From positions 796,619-860,618 of the forward strand of contig NW_024104442.1 of NCBI RefSeq assembly GCF_003945595.2: DNA of 64,000 bases, written 5' to 3'. Shown one piece after another: positions 1-13,306 of this stretch. Position numbers and translations under genes: made by a program. Every line of letters begins with the position of its first letter. Within the stretch, counting starts at the first letter, position 1. The notes beneath the pieces were generated by a model. It made no database searches. It was not told the origin of the DNA and saw only the letters and a program-made list of their open reading frames with translations. The DNA comes from Pipra filicauda. Lineage: Eukaryota; Chordata; Aves; Passeriformes; Pipridae.

Positions 1-3000
1 AGCACAGTCACCCCGAGCCAGGCTCGGAGCAGAGAGCACTGCTGGTGGAGCTCTCTGTGCTGCCCTGACCCACTCAGAGAGTCTCTCATCTAATCTTGGG
101 AAAAAATTAGTGCTCTTTCAGTTTGAGACCTGGCAGAGGCAGCCCCCAATTCAGGCAAGTGTGGAATCCCCACTAAAGGCAGGAAAACCCAGACTCAGCA
201 TCAGCAACTGGACACCTGTGACTCGGGCAGGGCCTTGAGCACTCCCAGGAGAACTCAATACATTCCCTGTTTCAGGAGGGATTGCTGGATGGGTGCCATG
301 CTGCCTGGCCAGCCTGAGTTTGCCACCACCACAAAATAGTTTTTGGTAAGAAACATCTGGCTGCAGATTGTTCCTTTGCTGGTGGGGTTTGCTCTCAGCC
401 CCAGGAGGCAGTGGATGGCACCACTCTCCAGCCCAGCATTTCAGGGACATTAAAGTGATGCTACAATACTCAGTAAATATTCTCAAGGCTGCCTTAAATA
501 TCAGCTTGACATCCTTTTGTTAAGCAAGAATGACAAACAGGAAAGGAATAGTGAGAATGCAGGTGTCAAGATGAAGATGAATACAATACTGCAGCTCCTG
601 TGGTGGGTGGTGGGCTCAGCTTTCCTCAAGTGCTGTTTGAGGGGGTAACACAGTCATTCCCAGCTCAACCACCTCACCTTCCTTCCGTACTTTGATCAGC
701 AGAGGGTTGGATAAACAGATGGGCACTTGGGTCACTCACTCATCCCAGCATCTCTGCTTAGCCAGGCTCAACAAATGTGCAGCCTGGAGACAGATACTGA
801 TGGATCTATTTGCACTCCGTTCCAGACTTAAAGCTCTTTTTTTTCTGCAGCCTGAAGATTGGAGATTAAATGTTTTAATTTGGATGTAAGGTTAGAGTTT
901 CACTGAGGAAGGGAGGAAGGCAACCTCCAAAACAGCAGGATGGGGCTGAGCTGCTGCAAGCCAACTCTGAAGAGAAGGGTGTGCAGCCCCATCCCTTCTC
1001 TCTCCAAAAGGGAGTTGTCTTCTACTCCATCAAACCAACTTTAGACAAACGCAGGACCCACAGGTCAAAAGTCTCCTGATACTGAACTTCTCTGAAGGCT
1101 GGGACATCCAGTGAGACATGATGGATGTCCTTCCTCCTGAGGAACACAACAGGAAGAGAGACAGAGGAGCAATGGAAAGCTTTTAGAGAGCTATTTTCAG
1201 CCTTTCCCCACCAACTGAAAGCCTTTACAAATTGCAAGTGAGGGTTGTGCCACAAAAGCTTCCTCTGTGCCAGTCCTGTCTGACAGGAGAACACAGGTTG
1301 AAGAGGCAGCAGACGGTGCATTTCAAAGGGCAGGAGCAGGGATGGCTTCCATTTAGGATGAATCATCCCCACACCTTATCACAGCACCGCAGGGCTGTGT
1401 TTTAAATCATCATCTTCTGACACTTAGGCACTGCAGTGCCTGGCCTAGAGCTCAGAGCTTCAGCAGGAGATCTCAAGATGAAAAGCAAAGGCTTTGGAAA
1501 AGTCACACATGGGATCTACAGCAAAACTGGGAACCAGTTCCAGATGTCCAGAGCTGCAGGCGAAGCATCTGCTTTAAAGCATCTTTTGCCTCCAGCAGGA
1601 AAGTTCCTTGCATTTGCTCCCTTATCATCATGGAAAAATCAAACCCTTGACCAGCTGCTGGGGACCAGCAGCAGAGTTTCTTAGAGAGCAACACTTCCCT
1701 GTCAGATCCTCAGATGTCTCTCTCGGAGCCAAAGGCTGTTTTCTGTCTGTTTTTTGCTTGAATATCCCGCAAGAGGATGGGAAGGTTCCTATTCTCAGAG
1801 GGCAACCAAGTGAAATGTCAAGAGGAACATCTCTGCATGTTTAGCATTGAATGTAAATATGCATGAAACCCCAAGGCTGAGTCCTTTCCTGTGAGAAGAT
1901 GTTAATAAAACCTTACCCTTCAGCTCACAAGCCTGAAAACTGATGAATAACGGCCACATCCTGGTAAACTCTGAAAAAATTCATAACAGACACAGAGGAA
2001 CCTTCTGAGCACTGCATACTTTCATTAAAATACGAAGGGGAAAAGACAGTATTTTTTTACTGAGATTAGGAATGTTCTCCTTCCATGGTACAGCTGTGCT
2101 GCTGGTGCTCTGTGCTCCAAGGAGTGCCAGCCTGGGAGAGCTGTTCCTCCTGAACCCAGGCTCGTGGCAAAGAGGAATTTCTCCAGTTGCAGCACAGAGT
2201 CTGAGGGCACTGGCTGCCTCCTGAGGGATGGTGTTATCCCCCCGGGGGATAACATGTGTGTACTGACAGGGCAGAGCTGGGCACAGCTGAGATTCACACC
2301 TATGGTTGCCACAGGAGGCAGGAGCCTTCCTCTCCTTGCAGAGAATGGAAGGAAATTATGGAGCAGCATAAGACTGTCTGGGCTGTGCACCATGATCTCC
2401 TCCTCTCCAACAGCACTTTCCTGGATACAGCCTTGCCTGCTTTGTAGGCACTGGTCTCACTCCCGAGGATGGATGTGCTCCATGTCAGACATGTAACTGG
2501 AGGAGAGAGTAAAGAAATTTGGTGTAGGAGCCTTTGGTGTAGGAGAGGATGGTCCTTCTCCACCAGCCATCTGAAATGTGTGAGGAGGCCTTGGCTGTGG
2601 CCTCTCTGAGGCTCTGAGCACTGTGGTGGATCTGCACTCACATTCCCTGGAGCAAATATTCAGCAGTCACCTGGTCACGTCCTTCTTGGAAGCATCTCTG
2701 CAGGCAGGGACGTGAGGATTGACTACTGGAAGGCTTGTGATGGACCTCAGGCAGCCTTCGCCAGGCTCTTGTGCCTTGCTTTGCCTTCCCTTCCCTTCCC
2801 TGGGCCGTGTGGTTCTGACAAACACCAGCTGATTATTCTGATTTATTCCGCAGATCCACCTCTGGTGTGTTACAGCACATCACACCAGTGCTGCAGGAGA
2901 GGAGGGAATGGAGCTGCTCTCCTGGTTTTATGGCTTCTTGCTTTCCCAGGCTTCAAACTGCAGCAGATCCCTTTTCTCTCCTGAGTGTGTATCCCCAGAA

Positions 3001-4559
3001 GGGTGTCCAGGGCCCAGGTGCCAGCAGGGACTCATTGCAGGTGGGTGTTTTATTCCAGCACACCCACATTTAAATAGCACCTCCATATTTTACTTCATCT
3101 TTGAATAAGAAGTGAACAGTTTTGTGATTCTTTTGCTTCTTTGCTGATGCTCATGGAGCCCTCAGGCAGCGAGGGGCTGACATGGGCCAGTGAGTGGTCC
3201 CACTGAATTCCTCCTGTACCCAAGGCTCCAAGGAAGCAAAGGGAGTGACAACCATGCACAGGTATTTAGTTATTTTACCAAATCCCTACAGCTCAGGTTT
3301 TTAGATACCCTTTGACAGGGCAGTGATTCTCCCCCAGCCCACAGCAACTTGGACTTTGAGCCTTTGACTCCAGGGAGAAGTGGTGAAGAACTGGGTGGGA
3401 CTTGCAGGATCCATCTCCTAATTCCCATGTCTCCGTGCATGGTGTGACCATGGGTAACCCCACCAGGTCCCCCCTGGCTGATGGGGTGCTGGGATGATGG
3501 GGTGCTGCTGAGGGGCTGCCTGTGTGCCACCAGGGGATGGATAACAAGGGTTGGTGCTCTCCTGCTCCCGAGAAACCACGAGGCCACATGTGCTGGGAGC
3601 CAAATCTTCTTTCGTTTGTGCTTGGTTTCATATATTGCAGCACATCTAGGAGACCTTGAGCTCTTCAGCACGGGGACATGTCTCATCTGAAATGAAATTA
3701 CACTTTAGGTACTAATTTAATAAGAATAAGACCAATTATTTCTATGAATTTGGAGAAATTACTGAAAACTCCTCAATGCATGAACCTGCAGGCCAGCTCA
3801 CCTGCTGAGTTCCCGTTTTTCATGGCACAATTCACACCAGACTTTTGTTTTTACTAAATTAATCTGGGATCCTTTGAGGGGGTTGGCTGTTAACACATTC
3901 TCCCTCCTGCAGAAATTAAACATTAGCATTTCTCCATCCCAGTGAACTCCAAAGAAACAAAGGCATAAAACACACACGCCTCCACCTGTGTTAAGCTGGT
4001 GCAAAGAGGAATGAAATGCACGGGTGGTAGGAGAGGACAGGAATTTGTAAGTAGTTCCTGGAGCCAGAAATCCTGTTAAATTCTGTTTATCCAGCAAATA
4101 CACTTAAGCAACACATCTGACATGGAGCTTGGCTGTGCTGGAAGCAAGAGCAGCTCTCAAGGATGCAGAGAGAAGCAGGGGTTCTGCAGGGGTGAGGGCT
4201 GGGGAACTGCTCAGAAATAGAAATAGTCCATGTGTAAGGGGCAAACTCCAGCAGCTTGATGTGAGATTGGAGGAAAAAACTCATTCCCATGGTATTTACT
4301 GTCTCAGCTGAAGCATCTGATAGCACTTCAGACTCGGGTTACTGCACTGCCATGCAGATGTTTGAGGCTTTCCTTTAAAAACAGGAGGGAACCTGTTCCC
4401 TGTTGGGGTGGCAAGTGACTCTTGGGGAATTGCACAGTTGTGGCAAGTGAAGCTCCCACCCTGGACTCAGATCTCACATGGCCCTGTGCTGGCCCCAGCC
4501 CTTCTCGGGGGACTGTCTGTGCCCCAGCTCCTGCTGGCAGGGGCAAAGGGATTGGGCAG
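1..4559. other. Intergenic sequence, no gene recognised
   Basis: Unique-looking sequence of moderate GC with only short open frames (longest about 140 codons) that lack recognisable domains. I see no CR1 tail, LTR or RNA gene here. Exons of a gene entering from the left cannot be excluded, because short internal exons without a known protein match are not detectable by eye. Confidence 0.5.
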
Positions 4560-4822
4560 GGCTCAGGTCAGGGCTGGGGGCCAGCTCAGTTCCAGGCTCA
4601 GGGCAGAGCTCAGGACAGGGCTCAGATCCAGGTTCAGGACAGGGCTCAGGATGGAACTCAGGGCAGGCTCAGGAATGGAATTCAGGACAGGGCTGGGATT
4701 CATGTCAGGGTTTAGGACAGGGCTGAGGGCAGGATTCAGGTCAGGTTCAGGACTGGGTTTCAGGACAGAGCTCAGGACAGAGTTCAGCTCTGGGCTCAGG
4801 ACAGGACTCAGGACAGGGTGCT
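4560..4822. repeat. Minisatellite, degenerate 12-bp-type unit
   Basis: A G-rich array built on variants of CTCAGGACAGGG, with units of about 12 to 18 bases that have drifted (CAGGGCAG, CAGGACAGG, CAGGTCAGG, CAGGTTCAGG). Because the main period is a multiple of three, several frames stay open on both strands and give Arg/Gly- or Pro/Leu-rich repetitive translations. These are by-products of the repeat, not genes. Confidence 0.85.
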
Positions 4823-5730
4823 GTGCTGGCCAAGAGATGCTCTGGCCTCCCATTCCCTTGGACTCTGCAGGTCCTGGGCTGGCTGTGATTCACCAGCTGC
4901 CTTGGCTGGGGGCCCTCTCTGATTCCCTACAGGGAAATGAGTCAGGGTAGTGAATGAGGGAGAAGAAAGAAGTAATAAGTGAGTAAAGGTACTTCTCTGA
5001 AACTCTCTGGGGCCTGGAAGGGAGCAGTTTAACAAACACCTCTGGGACTCAGCCCCTTGTTTCCCCTGCTCCTTTTCTGCACCCAGAGGATGCACGGGCA
5101 GGACAAAAGTCCTGGTGTGGTTGGCAGGCACGAGGCAGCCCTGGCCAGCCTGTGCCAAGAGAAAGTGGAAAACTACAGAACAGTCTGAAGAGCTTTCTAT
5201 AGCCCCAAGGAGGCCAACGAGGCAATCTTTAAAGCCGTGTTACTATAGCAGCCCTGATGGTGATTTACCAGAACATCTCCTTTTCTCTTCTTCACACCCT
5301 TTTGACAACAAAAAAATGAGATTAGGCTCATCTTCCCCAATTACCTCGCCGTGTTCCCGCAGCCCTGGGCTAACAGCTTTCCAGAAAAAGCCCCACAACA
5401 CCACTACACAGCCCAGGGCCCCCATTGTTCTCCCCTGGCACCGGGAGGAAAACAGGCTGTACCAGGAGCATCCTACAGGGACAAGGAGAGTGGCACAGGA
5501 GGGGACACGTGGCACCTGCACGACGGGCTCCCACTGCAGTGCCTCTGCTGTGCCAGACACAGCTCGGGCAGGAGCTTCTGCGTCAGCAGGAGAGAAGTTC
5601 TGCTGGAGGTGTGGGCAGGAAACACTCATCTGCCTCAAATGTCACGAACTTTTGGGAGCAAAACCACAGCGCAGTGCTGGATTGCCATACTCTGGTTTTG
5701 CCCGTGATAATCTGTTAAACTTCCATGGAA

Positions 5731-5870
5731 GAGTCCAAGGCCAGGTTGGACGGGGCTTGGCGCAACCTGGGCTGATGGAGGGTGTCCCTGCCCATGGCAG
5801 GGGGTGGGACTGGATGAGCTTTAAGGTCCCTTCTGACCCAAACTCCTCTGTGATTCTGTGATTCTATGAT
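5731..5870 (+). mobile_element. CR1 LINE 3' fragment
   Basis: Reads in sense orientation through the typical CR1 3' end (motif TGTCCCTGCCCATGGCAGGG) into the terminal octamer repeats TGATTCTGTGATTCTATGAT. 5'-truncated to about 140 bases. Confidence 0.9.
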
Positions 5871-7066
5871 AATATGTTCTTCCCTGGAGAGAAAAATAAG
5901 GTTTGAGGTATGGTCATACCTGGGAGGCTCGGGGATGGTTCTGGGGTCTGGTTTCACTTGAGGATGCTCAGAACATTTAGTGCCTGTTAGAAAGCAGGTG
6001 CTGAGTGCTCCATTCCCTGTTGCTGCCCACGCTGAGGGACACCCCATACCAGCTCCCACCTGCCTGGTGCCACGTGGGGCAGCGCTGGAGGGGCAAAAAG
6101 GGGGTCAAGGTCTTGTGGGACCCCCAGCCAGGGCAGTGATGCTGCAGCCACCTCATGTGCCCACCATTCCAGGGGCAAGGCTGTTGTGGCACAGCATTGG
6201 ATTTTTTTATGTTGATAGAGTTGTGAGTGAGCAGCAGAAGCCGCGATAAGTCTCCATTCAGGACAGTCTGTGTAGGAGATCTGATGCCTGCCCCATGCTA
6301 GTCCTGCCACTGCACCATCCTCCTTCCTCACCTGTACTCCCAGCCTGAACCTGGAGACCACCCAGAACCAGCCCTTTACTCTCTGCTTCTCTCCAGTCCT
6401 TTCCCACGTGGCAGTGGCTCCAGAGCCTGCTGGAGATCGCACTGTTCCTTTACTCTGCACCAGAGGGGAGATGGGAGTCCTCCCTTCTGTGTTGGTGTTG
6501 TCTGACGAAGAAGGACTGCTCCCACTGTGCTTCCTGCACAAATCAACCTAATTACTGCTCCAGTGGCAGCTAATGAGCTTAAAGCTTTTATGGCCAGTGC
6601 CTCCTTCCCTCCCTGTGGGAGAGCGACTTCAGTCAGGACTGTCCTTAGCTGAAGAGCTTTGACAGTGGTGGAGGAACAGGAGGAATGATCCTTGGGGAAC
6701 AGCAGAGCATGGCTAGTGCTCCTAAGGCTACTGAACACAGAGCTGCTAGTCCTGGGCAGGGCTCTCAGTGTGCTTGAAAGCCCTGCCATGGGAGGAAGGA
6801 TGGAAGGGGATCCGGGGGCTCACTGCTGCAGGTACCTCCTTGCTCCCAACCCGGTGTCCTGCAGCACCACATGGACATGCAGACACATTCCCAGGCTCAA
6901 CATGACAAGCCCCCGTGCTGCTGACAGGCTGCTGATAGGTGACACCCCCGTGATGGGGGAGACACCGACAGGTGCTGCCCATGGTGACATCTCTCGGTGC
7001 ATGTGGGTGCTGGCTGTCCCCACACAGCTCTCCTGGGGAACGACAGCCCATTCCCATCACCAAACT

Positions 7067-7275
7067 GAATCACAGGGTCGTAGAATCAGGGAATGATTTT
7101 TGTGGGAAGGGACCTTAAAGCTCATCCTATTCCACCCCCTCCATGGGCAGGGACACCTTCCACTAGACTAGATGAAAGCCCCGTCCAACATGTCCTTGAG
7201 CAAGGATGGGGCAGCCACAGGTTCTCTGGGCAACCTGTGCCAGGGCCTCACCACCCTCAAAACAATCAGCTCTTC
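7067..7275 (-). mobile_element. CR1 LINE 3' fragment
   Basis: Antisense copy. It starts with degenerate AATCACAG and TAGAATCAG octamers, then the complement of the CR1 tail (GAAGGGACCTTAAAGCTCAT) and continues through the GGGCAACCTGTGCCAGGGCC segment before losing similarity. Confidence 0.88.
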
Positions 7276-8794
7276 CTGGTGCTTGTCCTTCCAGTGCCAC
7301 ATGTGCCCATGTGTCACCCCAGGATGAGCCAGGGGGAGCTGAGGTCCCCAGCAGTGCCATCATGGACAGGCAGCACAGGCTGGTGCAAGGCTTGGGGGTC
7401 CCATCTGTCATCTCTCCTACAGGCAGGAGGCTGTTCCAGCACTGCTGTGCTCACCCAGCACCCAGAGCCCACCCAGCACCCGGAGCTGCTGTGGCTGCAG
7501 TGCTGGTGTGAACAGGATCCCGGGCTGTGGGAGTGGCTCACACGTGTGCACAGACCCTGCAGTGCAGAGACACTAATGCCATTTTCTTAAACTATGATTG
7601 GTTTCCCAATTTCAAAAAAGTGTCTGGCAGGCTGGGCCCCCTTCCAAGCTTTCCTGGAAATACGAAGAGGTCAAGAGGGTGCTGCTGGCAGAGCTGCTGA
7701 GCCAAGACCGAGCCTGTTGCTGGTGCTGCCAGGCCAGGACTGTGCCTTCCTAAAATGCAGTCAAACCCACAGGGCCAGCTCACTCACAGACCCAGGGCTG
7801 AGGAACTTGTGGCTGAATTCCAGCTTGGCTGGCTCATCCCACACAGCCCAGCTTATTTTGAATCCAGCCCCAAGTTTATCCTTCGCTCTGGGCCCGAGCT
7901 GTTGTGCAATGTTAGTTAGCTCGTGCTGCCACACTCCTCCCACGCTCACAGATGTATTTTGGGGCTGAGCGAGGTGATTGCTGTACACAGAGGGGTGGGA
8001 AGTGCTTGGGCACCTTGGACGTGAAAGGATGAGGGCAGGAGATGGGGGAGTGCTCACAGAAGGTGTGTGAGGAAAGAAGGATGTGAAGACTTCGAGAGCT
8101 CCAGCCGTGTCTGTCTGCCGGCTACTCAGCAGATTATTAATTTCCTTTATTAACTCTGGGTTAAATTACCCTATTCCTTTAATTTTTCTGGAGGTTTATT
8201 GCTTCATTTTCTCTGGCTTATCTTTATAATGACTTCTTGTGAAAGTAAAGCTTTCCAGGAGAGAGTCTCACCAAAGAACATCTGTGTATTCCCAGCATGG
8301 GCACAGGGCAGTGCTGGAGGACAAGTTCCCCCCTATACTAACCCAGAGTCTGGGCAGTGTGGCAGAGCTCCCTCTGTCAGGCACCTGATTCAGGTGAAAG
8401 TACATCTTTCCCCTGAGCCTGATTTCGCCAATTAAAACTCAGCACACTAAACCAAGAATCAGAAACATTAAGTCCCACCCCATCTGATGCTCTCCTTACA
8501 GACACGCTGCCCTTGGGGCATTCTGGCTTCACCAGCCCTGACAGGGGAAATAGATCTTTTATCAAGTTCTCAAGTCAAAAAAATTCCATTTATTCCATGG
8601 CAAGGTCCTGGCTCTGAAGCTGAGGGACCTCAGGGGGCCATGTCTCCTCCAACTTCTTCTGGTCTGACAGGAAGGGGGAGTGGATTGTAACTGGGAAGAT
8701 GAGCCAGGGAAAGGGATCCTTCCTGTGGGTGAGAGCTCAGGCCTTTGGGGTTTGAGAGGGGAACAGATGCCAGTTCACATTTCTACATGGATGT

Positions 8795-9048
8795 AGAATC
8801 ATCATGGAATCACAGATTAGTTTGGGTTGGAGGGACCTCAAAGCTCATCCAGTCCCACCCCCTGCCATGGGCAGGGACACCTTCCACTAGCCCAGGTTGC
8901 TCCAAGCCCCGTCCAGCCTGGCCTTGGACACTTCCAGGGATGGGGCAGCCACAGCTTCTCTGGGCAACCTGTGCCAGGGCCTCACCACCCTCCCAGGGAG
9001 TAATTCCCTCCCCATATCCAACCTAAACCTACTCTCTTCCACCTTAAA
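8795..9048 (-). mobile_element. CR1 LINE 3' fragment
   Basis: Antisense copy of about 250 bases. It contains the terminal AGAATCATCATGGAATCACAG, CCATGGGCAGGGACACCTTC, GGGCAACCTGTGCCAGGGCC and CATATCCAACCTAAACC segments in the usual order. Confidence 0.92.
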
Positions 9049-11472
9049 GCTGTTGATGCACATGAATGGTGTGAGCAACCACCTTTGCCAGGGGATATCT
9101 GCCTGGCATCCCTCTGGCACAGGGAGGGCAGAGGAGCTTCAAGGCCGGTGCCAGCGCCTGGCAGTGGGTGCTGGAGCAGCGAGGGTGCCTGTGAGGGTGG
9201 GCACAGCAGTGCCAGGAGAGCTGGCTGGGGCACAGGGCAGCAGGACAGCCCGTTAGGGATGAGCTGGGCTGTGCTGGTGACTCACAGTCACTGTCTGTAC
9301 CTGGCAGTGACTCAGCTCTCTGCTGTGACACGAAGCTGTAATGAAATCCCAGCTCGTTTGGCGAGAGGGTGTTTTTGCCCTCTTTGCCACCCCCCGCAGG
9401 GTTGGGGCCATCACTCACCTGCCATCACAACAAGGCTACAGACACAGTTAAAGGCTTGTGGGGACCTTTCTGTCAGCTGGCCAAGGCCGAAAGGCCAAAG
9501 ATTAGAGTCAGACATGGTTAAAATGCCATTAAATGAGAACAAGTCCAGACCCTGCTGAGCCTGGGATCATATTGTGCCATGCAGGGGGGAGAGAAAGCCC
9601 CATCCTGCTCTCTCCAGGTCAAATCTGCTGCTGGGTCTGCTCTGCTCTGGCTGAGGAATAGCCAAAACCTGCCTGGCTGGAGACTCACTGCTGGAATATC
9701 CTTGAGGTTTTGCAGTGGAGAACTTGCTGCTGCCTTTGCTGAGCAGCACCAGCCTCCCAGAAGGGCTCTTGTTGTCTCTTCCAACTCTTTTCCTGGAAAT
9801 CCTGACTCTAAGGGTTGGAATTTATGCCGTGGGCTTTGACTTTCTCCTTCTGCCTCCCCAGAGCCACGTCCTGAGCTGCTCTTTAGCCAGTCAGGGACAC
9901 ACTGGTGGGTGTGCTGGGCTTTCCTGCTCTCTGTCCTGGACAGTGCTCTGACCTCTTCAGGGAGGAAATCCCTTTTCCTCCTCACTTTCTCCTTCACAAC
10001 TCTCCTCTTCCTCACATCACAGGAATTTTCCACCCTTCCTACACAGGCTTTGGTTTCTCTGGCCATGGATGCTGTGTTCCCTGGATGGGATGCTCACTGG
10101 CATCTCAGCCAGGCTCCACACAGAGCACAAGATGTGGCCTTGGAAAGAGCCACTTTGGACGCAAAACGAGCCAGGGATTTTTACTCTGTGTCCCCAAAAT
10201 GCTGCTGTGCTGCTTTTCTGCAGTGCCTGTGGCTGCAAATGAGGATGCAGAGTGTTAAAGCTCTGGAGAGACTCCTCTACGGAGTTTCCACTCCAACAGA
10301 GCAACTCTGAGAGACTTCCACCAGGGAATACTGAAGGAGATCAGCATTTTTGACACTGCACAGCCTCTTCCTGCTAATATTCCCAAAGGAAATGGTGTAG
10401 ATCATTGTACTTAGCAGAAGAAATGCTGCTGATGTCTCTCCCAGGAGCGGGTCTGAAGCACAATGTATGTGCAGGATGCAGCCACAGGAGAGAGCGATGG
10501 TCCCACCCCAAGAGCTTCTCATCCAAATTGGCCACCAAGTGGACAGAAGGAACAAAAGCAGCCAGGATTTGGTCCTGGTCAGCACGTGCAGCTTGACAGC
10601 AGCTGTCCTCATCTCCATGACTTGTAGGCAATGCAAGAAAGGCAAGTGCTGGGAAAAGGTCTGAAAAACAATGGGATGGGTTTGTGACTGTGTATAGGGA
10701 TGTTCTCTAGAGAAAAGGGAATAAAAATTCCAGAAAATGTTTTCATCAGAGTCTGTGTCCCTTCCTAGGAGGCCTTGGAGCAGCCTGGACACAGAAATAA
10801 GAGTTCCCATCACCATGTGCAGTGACAGAAGCTCTGAAGTCCCTGAGCCAAGGGACTCCTCCATGGACCCGGCCCATCTGCCCACTGCTCACACCCCAGA
10901 CAGCCCTCCCACCCTTGGCAGTGCCCTTGGAGGGGGCCTCTCTTCAGCACCTGCCAGCTCTCCCCAAAGGTCAGTCTGAGGCTTTTTGGGAGTGATGTTT
11001 TGGAGACAGCCCTCAGATTGATGCCATCTCTTTGCCCTATTTTTATCTCCTGTTTATAGGGCCAAGGCTGTTCATTGCTTCATCCTCCTCTGTCCCTCTT
11101 TACCATTTTTGATGATATATTACTCCATTTATATTTCATTTAGCCTGTCTTTTCTGCTGAAAGGGTGGTTGGAGAGTCCAGTCCTTTTTTAACCTTTTCA
11201 GTGCTATTCCTCTGTAGTTAAGACCCTATCCCTTAACATTAAGGTTTATGCATCCTTAGGGAATGAGCCCAAAACTGTCTGTAACCACATTAGCACATCA
11301 AAAGGTTCTGTCCCTCAGCCCAAGCAAGGTGCTTACCATGAGTTTTCCAGATATCTACCAGCTCCTCTGGAGTTACTCTTCCAAAATCCTCTGGATGTCC
11401 AGAAACTCTAGACAAGTGCCCCAACACACTCAGTCCCAACAAATCCAACTAATTGTGGTGACTAGTGATTGG

Positions 11473-11612
11473 ACCCAAGGAAACATGTTCAAGAAGCATC
11501 TGGACAATGCCCTCAGGCACATGGTGGGATTGTTGGGGTGTCCTGTACAGGGCCAGGAGTTGGACTCAATCCTTGTACATCCCTTCCAACTCAGGTTGTT
11601 CCATGATTCTAC
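11473..11612 (+). mobile_element. CR1 LINE 3' fragment, different subfamily
   Basis: Sense copy running from CATCTGGACAATGCCCTCAG through GGGCCAGGAGTTGGACTCAA to CCATGATTCTA. The body resembles the copies at 15517-15860 and 46946-47435 more than those with the CCATGGCAGGG motif, so at least two CR1 subfamilies are present in the window. Confidence 0.85.
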
Positions 11613-13106
11613 TCTATACTTCCCCAGTGAATCCCTCTTTCCAGATTCGTTGCTAATATCTCATGCCATGGATACCAACCACGTTGGATGCAGGTTAATG
11701 CCTGCACAGGGGTTCACCCTTCAGTTAGAGACCCTGTGCAGAAGATTACTAACTTTTGCCTATTCTTCTTGCAGTAAACATGAAATTCCCAGTGCCTGTA
11801 TTGGCACTATGATGTTTGAACTAAACAGTTTGGATTGAAACCTGTGTGATGCCCCAGCACTCAGAGTTTTTCACTGATCAGTTCTAAAAAGCCTTTACCA
11901 AAAAACACTCAGCTTGTGTATATTCTGCCACTGAAGGCACATTCCTGCTGCTGTAAAGGGCTGGAAATAAAAGAGAGTCAACAGAGCTACAGGCAACAGA
12001 ATGTTGTGGATTGTTTTCCTAATGAAAGAGCAGAAGGAACATCAGTGAGGCTGAAAGGCATGAAATGGAAAAGTGATGAAAGCAGTCTCCTGACACCTGG
12101 CCACGCTCACTCCATTCCCTGCCATGTGTTACTGCAGATATTCAGCAGAAACCCCCCCAAAACAAGACTGACCTTTACAGTGGGAGGTGTGGAGGTGCTG
12201 CAGGTCTCTGCTGCCAACAAGTTGCACAACTTTCTGATTTCTTTCAGAGTGCAAAATGCCTCCAAAGCCCTCGGGCTGATGAGGAGGCACAGGAGAGCAA
12301 GTGGCACAGGGGTAAACCTGAGTGTGCCTCCAGGTCTGAGCTTTGTTGTGGGGACTAAACCTTCAAATGCCCCGTGAGGTATCAGAACCCCCATCAGACC
12401 CCCTCAGAGCCTGGGTTGTAGCTCCCGTGCTTGGTGCTGGCATCTCGTGGCTGGTTTAACCTGAGAACTTCTCTGTGCTGGCTGGGAAAGTTAGGAACAC
12501 TCTCCAGGGATGAAGGTGCCTGTGCAAACACAGACTGAGCTGGGGGGGCTGGAGAGCTGCTGCACTGCCTAAACACTGCACCTGGAGGGGCTCTGTGCAC
12601 TGACAGAGAGCAAAACAGGTACCTGGGGGCACCTGGGGCATGTTGTGGCTCAGAGCCCAAGGCAGAAAGCAGGGATGCACACGGAGCATTAAAGAGCTGC
12701 TGAAGTGGGACCTGCCACCTCTCCTGTGACCCTCGGGTCCCATCCCTCACATTGCCATGGACATTGCACATCTCTTGGGCAGAGAAGCCCCACAGGACCG
12801 TGCTCAGCACCATCCAGCCAAGCAATGGGCCTCCCACTCCTGCTCAGCCCATCCAGGTTTCCCACCACCCCAGGAGATTTGGGGACAGCATAAGCCAGTC
12901 CAGCTCAGAGCAGCCCTGCAATGCTGCAGTGGGATTTAATCATGATGGTGAGGCTCATGACTCCTCCTCATGACCCCATCCTACCCTGAGATGATCTCAT
13001 CCAAAAATTAAGTGCTTATATTTAACAGCTTTGATATATCTTAGGTCACAAGAAAGACAACTGTGAGGGGATTCCAACAGGTCCTTCCTGAAAACACGCC
13101 ACCCAT

Positions 13107-13186
13107 CATAGACTCGGAATCACAGAATCCCAGAATAGTTTGAGCTGAAGGGACCTAAAAGATCATCCAGTTCCAACCCTCCGCCA
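13107..13186 (-). mobile_element. CR1 LINE 3' fragment (left arm of inverted pair)
   Basis: Antisense 3' end of only about 80 bases: GGAATCACAGAATCCCAGAA, then a degenerate tail ending at the TCCAACC segment. It abuts the oppositely oriented copy that starts at about 13190. Confidence 0.8.
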
Positions 13187-13189
13187 TGA

Positions 13190-13306
13190 GGTTGAAGTGG
13201 GCTTGGAGCAACTTGGTCTAGTGGAAGGTGTCCCTGCCCATGGCAGGGGGTGGGATGGGATGAGCTTTCCAACCCAAACCATTCCATGATTCTATGATTC
13301 TGTGAA
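13190..13306 (+). mobile_element. CR1 LINE 3' fragment (right arm of inverted pair)
   Basis: Sense copy with CTTGGAGCAACTTGGTCTAG, the CCCTGCCCATGGCAGGGGGT motif and the terminal CATGATTCTATGATTCTGTG. Together with 13107-13186 it makes an inverted pair with the octamer tails at the outer ends. Confidence 0.9.

Larger units (their letters stand above)
4823..13106. other. Intergenic sequence with interspersed CR1 copies
   Basis: No gene recognised. The block contains CR1 fragments at 5731-5870, 7067-7275, 8795-9048 and 11473-11612 (listed separately). The rest is unique sequence without a family match that I can name. Open frames up to 248 codons occur but show no domain, signal peptide or plausible splice structure. 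Confidence 0.5.

Noticed and set aside
4408..4950. Plus-strand frame of 180 codons with Arg/Thr/Gly/Leu repeats
   Set aside because: It simply reads the degenerate minisatellite at 4560-4822.
10277..10885. Minus-strand frame of 202 codons with hydrophobic stretches
   Set aside because: No family resemblance or promoter context. A frame of this size is expected about once by chance in 64 kb on six frames at this composition.
11263..11838. Plus-strand frame of 191 codons
   Set aside because: It spans the CR1 fragment at 11473-11612 and shows no coding similarity outside it.
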